This document shows, one piece after another, positions 15,097-16,730 of a stretch of DNA of 16,730 bases. A program made the position numbers and the translations under genes. The notes under the pieces were generated by a model. That model saw only the letters and a list, made by a program, of their open reading frames with translations, was not told where the DNA came from and searched no databases. Within the stretch, counting starts at the first letter, position 1. Each line of letters begins with the position of its first letter. The DNA is from Bacteroidota bacterium (GTDB lineage: Bacteria; Bacteroidota; Bacteroidia; M30B66): positions 1 to 16,730 of the forward strand of contig CANMGM010000017.1 of the NCBI GenBank assembly GCA_947497195.1, given 5' to 3'.

Positions 15097-16730
15097 TTAT
15101 TTGTTCGGAATATCGGCCGGATCGAGCTGAAACTTATCCTCTTCTTCCTTATACCGCATAATCTGATCGAGTGCATCGGGAACAACATCGCTGCACACAA
15201 TGATAAATGCTCCTTTTATTGCATTTGCAATCGCAGAATCAATGGCTTCGGCTTCGGTTGGAATCACGCGGAATGGCTTTAGCGGATCAACCGAACGAAT
15301 GCCATCGCACATAAAATCAATAATCTCCTGCTCCGAACGTCCGCGAAGATTTTTGTCCTGACGAATGATGATCTCATCGAACATTGATGCCGCAACGCGT
15401 CCAAGGTTAATAATATCCTCATCGCGGCGGTCGCCCACGCCTGCAATAATTCCGATTTTCGGCTTCGCATCAACCTTCTCGAGGAATTTCGCAATGGCCT
15501 GGAATCCTGCAGTATTGTGTGCATAATCGACCATTACCTGGAAGTTACGGAACTGGAACATGTTCATTCTGCCCGGCGTTTGTGTTGGCGACGGAATGAA
15601 GGTTTCGAGCGCCAAACGCATATCTTCAATCTTGAATCCGCGAATAAAACCCGCCATCACCACCGGTAATATATTCTGAATGTTAAACACGGCGCGCCCC
15701 GAGAACGTAAGCGGAATATTCACCACCTTATCGACACGAATTTTCCATGTGCCTTTGCAAATTGTAACGTAGCCATTTTCAACGATTGTTGCCAATCCAC
15801 CTGCATTGCAGTGACTGATGATGCGTTGATTTTTTTCATCGAGGCTGAAAAGTGCCACATTGCAATTCAATGCTTTTCGCATCTCATAGACAAGGTCGTC
15901 GTCGGCATTCAGAATTGCTGTTCCGTCTTCGTTCACACTTTCGGGCACAACAGCTTTAACACGCGCCATTTCGTCGACAGTGTTGATGCCTTTTAAACCA
16001 AGATGATCGGCTGCAATGTTCGTTACAATCGCAATGTCGCAGCGGGTAAAGCCTAAACCGGCACGTAAAATTCCACCGCGTGCCGTTTCAAGTACGGCAA
16101 AATTCACAGTTGGATCTTTCAGCACAAATTCGGCGCTTTGCGGCCCGGTACAATCGCCTGCTTGCATCATGCGATTTTGGATGTAAATACCATCGGTAGT
16201 CGTAAATCCTACTTTGAACCCCATGGTTTTTACCATGTGCGCCATTAGACGAGTAGTAGTTGTTTTCCCATTTGTACCTGTAACTGCAATGATCGGAATG
16301 CGAGCCGATGTGCCTGGAGGAAACAGCATATCAATAACAGGTTCGGCAACGTTGCGTGGCAATCCATCGGTTGGGGCAATGTGCATTCTGAAACCAGGCG
16401 CTGCATTTACTTCCAGAATGGCTCCGCCGTTTTCGCGAATCGATGTGCTGAGATCGGGGGCCATGATGTCGATTCCACAAATATCCAATCCAACCACGCG
16501 CGCAATACGCTCGGCCATAAACACATTGTTGGGATGCACCAACTCGGTGATATCGGTGGCTGTTCCGCCTGTACTTAAGTTTGCCGTCGATTTTAGGAAA
16601 AGCTCTTGGCCGGCCGGAATTACACTTTCGAGTTCCAAGCCTTTATCGCGCAGAATGTTCATCGTCATCTCATCTACCTTGATTGCCGTGAGCACTTTTT
16701 CGTGCCCGTAACCGCGACGTGGATCTGAAT
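15097..16730 (-). CDS. cphA: Cyanophycin synthetase, N-terminal part cut off by the window edge
   Basis: This frame continues to the right edge; the GTG at 16695 is internal, because the codons before it read SDPRRGYGHEK, as in the family. Visible from the N-side are the end of the ATP-grasp domain (GLDICGIDIMAPDLST, ILEVNAAPGFRMHIAPTDGLPRNVAEPV), then the Mur-ligase-like domain. That domain has P-loop VTGTNGKTTTTRLM (about 16247-16285), TARGGILRAGLGF, TNIAADHLGLKG, MVDYAHNTAGFQAI and GVGDRRDEDI. CphA (about 870-900 residues) builds the Asp-Arg storage polymer cyanophycin by alternate ATP-dependent additions of Asp and Arg. About 543 residues are present here, roughly the C-terminal two-thirds. 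The short end QLDPADIPNK is normal in style. No cyanophycinase gene lies downstream; a partner, if any, would be beyond the right edge. Confidence 0.93.
   Translation of the reverse strand, partial: SDPRRGYGHEKVLTAIKVDEMTMNILRDKGLELESVIPAGQELFLKSTANLSTGGTATDITELVHPNNVFMAERIARVVGLDICGIDIMAPDLSTSIRENGGAILEVNAAPGFRMHIAPTDGLPRNVAEPVIDMLFPPGTSARIPIIAVTGTNGKTTTTRLMAHMVKTMGFKVGFTTTDGIYIQNRMMQAGDCTGPQSAEFVLKDPTVNFAVLETARGGILRAGLGFTRCDIAIVTNIAADHLGLKGINTVDEMARVKAVVPESVNEDGTAILNADDDLVYEMRKALNCNVALFSLDEKNQRIISHCNAGGLATIVENGYVTICKGTWKIRVDKVVNIPLTFSGRAVFNIQNILPVVMAGFIRGFKIEDMRLALETFIPSPTQTPGRMNMFQFRNFQVMVDYAHNTAGFQAIAKFLEKVDAKPKIGIIAGVGDRRDEDIINLGRVAASMFDEIIIRQDKNLRGRSEQEIIDFMCDGIRSVDPLKPFRVIPTEAEAIDSAIANAIKGAFIIVCSDVVPDALDQIMRYKEEEDKFQLDPADIPNK

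Noticed and set aside
16214..16711. 165-codon open frame on the plus strand
   Set aside because: It is antisense to the cphA P-loop and ATP-grasp region, which is conserved and certain.

Overview
The window looks like chromosome from a member of the Bacteroidota, probably a Flavobacteriales- or Chitinophagales-like lineage. The evidence is two type A and one type B type IX secretion (T9SS) C-terminal sorting domains, a DUF4294 protein, several lineage-type lipoproteins, a divided 5'-nucleotidase, candidate -7 promoter elements of the TAnnTTTG type, and a dnaA / phosphotyrosine phosphatase / RsmI-like methyltransferase cluster. No rRNA, tRNA, CRISPR array, insertion sequence or phage gene was seen.

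Left part (1-5267). The window opens inside a reading frame that starts as the C-terminal region of ClpX and, after about 29 residues, becomes an unrelated beta-rich, AT-rich secreted-type protein. This is either a real fusion or an assembly join. On the minus strand follow a T9SS type B (gliding-motility-type) envelope protein and a helical TPR-like protein that probably share a transcript. A plus-strand T9SS type A protein stands alone, then a minus-strand acyl-CoA thioesterase and a DUF4294 protein.

Middle part (5273-9752). A 51-base divergent spacer carries a perfect 9-bp inverted repeat whose arms are equally far from the two start codons. To its right are the two halves of a UshA-type 5'-nucleotidase as separate, overlapping genes in reversed order: a lipoprotein with the C-terminal substrate domain, then a Tat-signal protein with the metallophosphatase domain. 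Next come dnaA, a low-molecular-weight tyrosine phosphatase and an RsmI-like methyltransferase. The last two both start with TTG and lie in one frame separated by a single TGA.

Right part (9810-16730). A single lipoprotein gene ends at a strong intrinsic terminator. After it comes a three-gene operon joined by two ATGA overlaps: a large lipoprotein, a predicted outer-membrane beta-barrel protein and a T9SS-exported repeat protein. The operon converges on the C-terminal two-thirds of a cyanophycin synthetase (cphA) that runs off the right edge. The best candidates for an undescribed system are this three-gene envelope operon and the divided nucleotidase. The ClpX junction is the strongest structural oddity.
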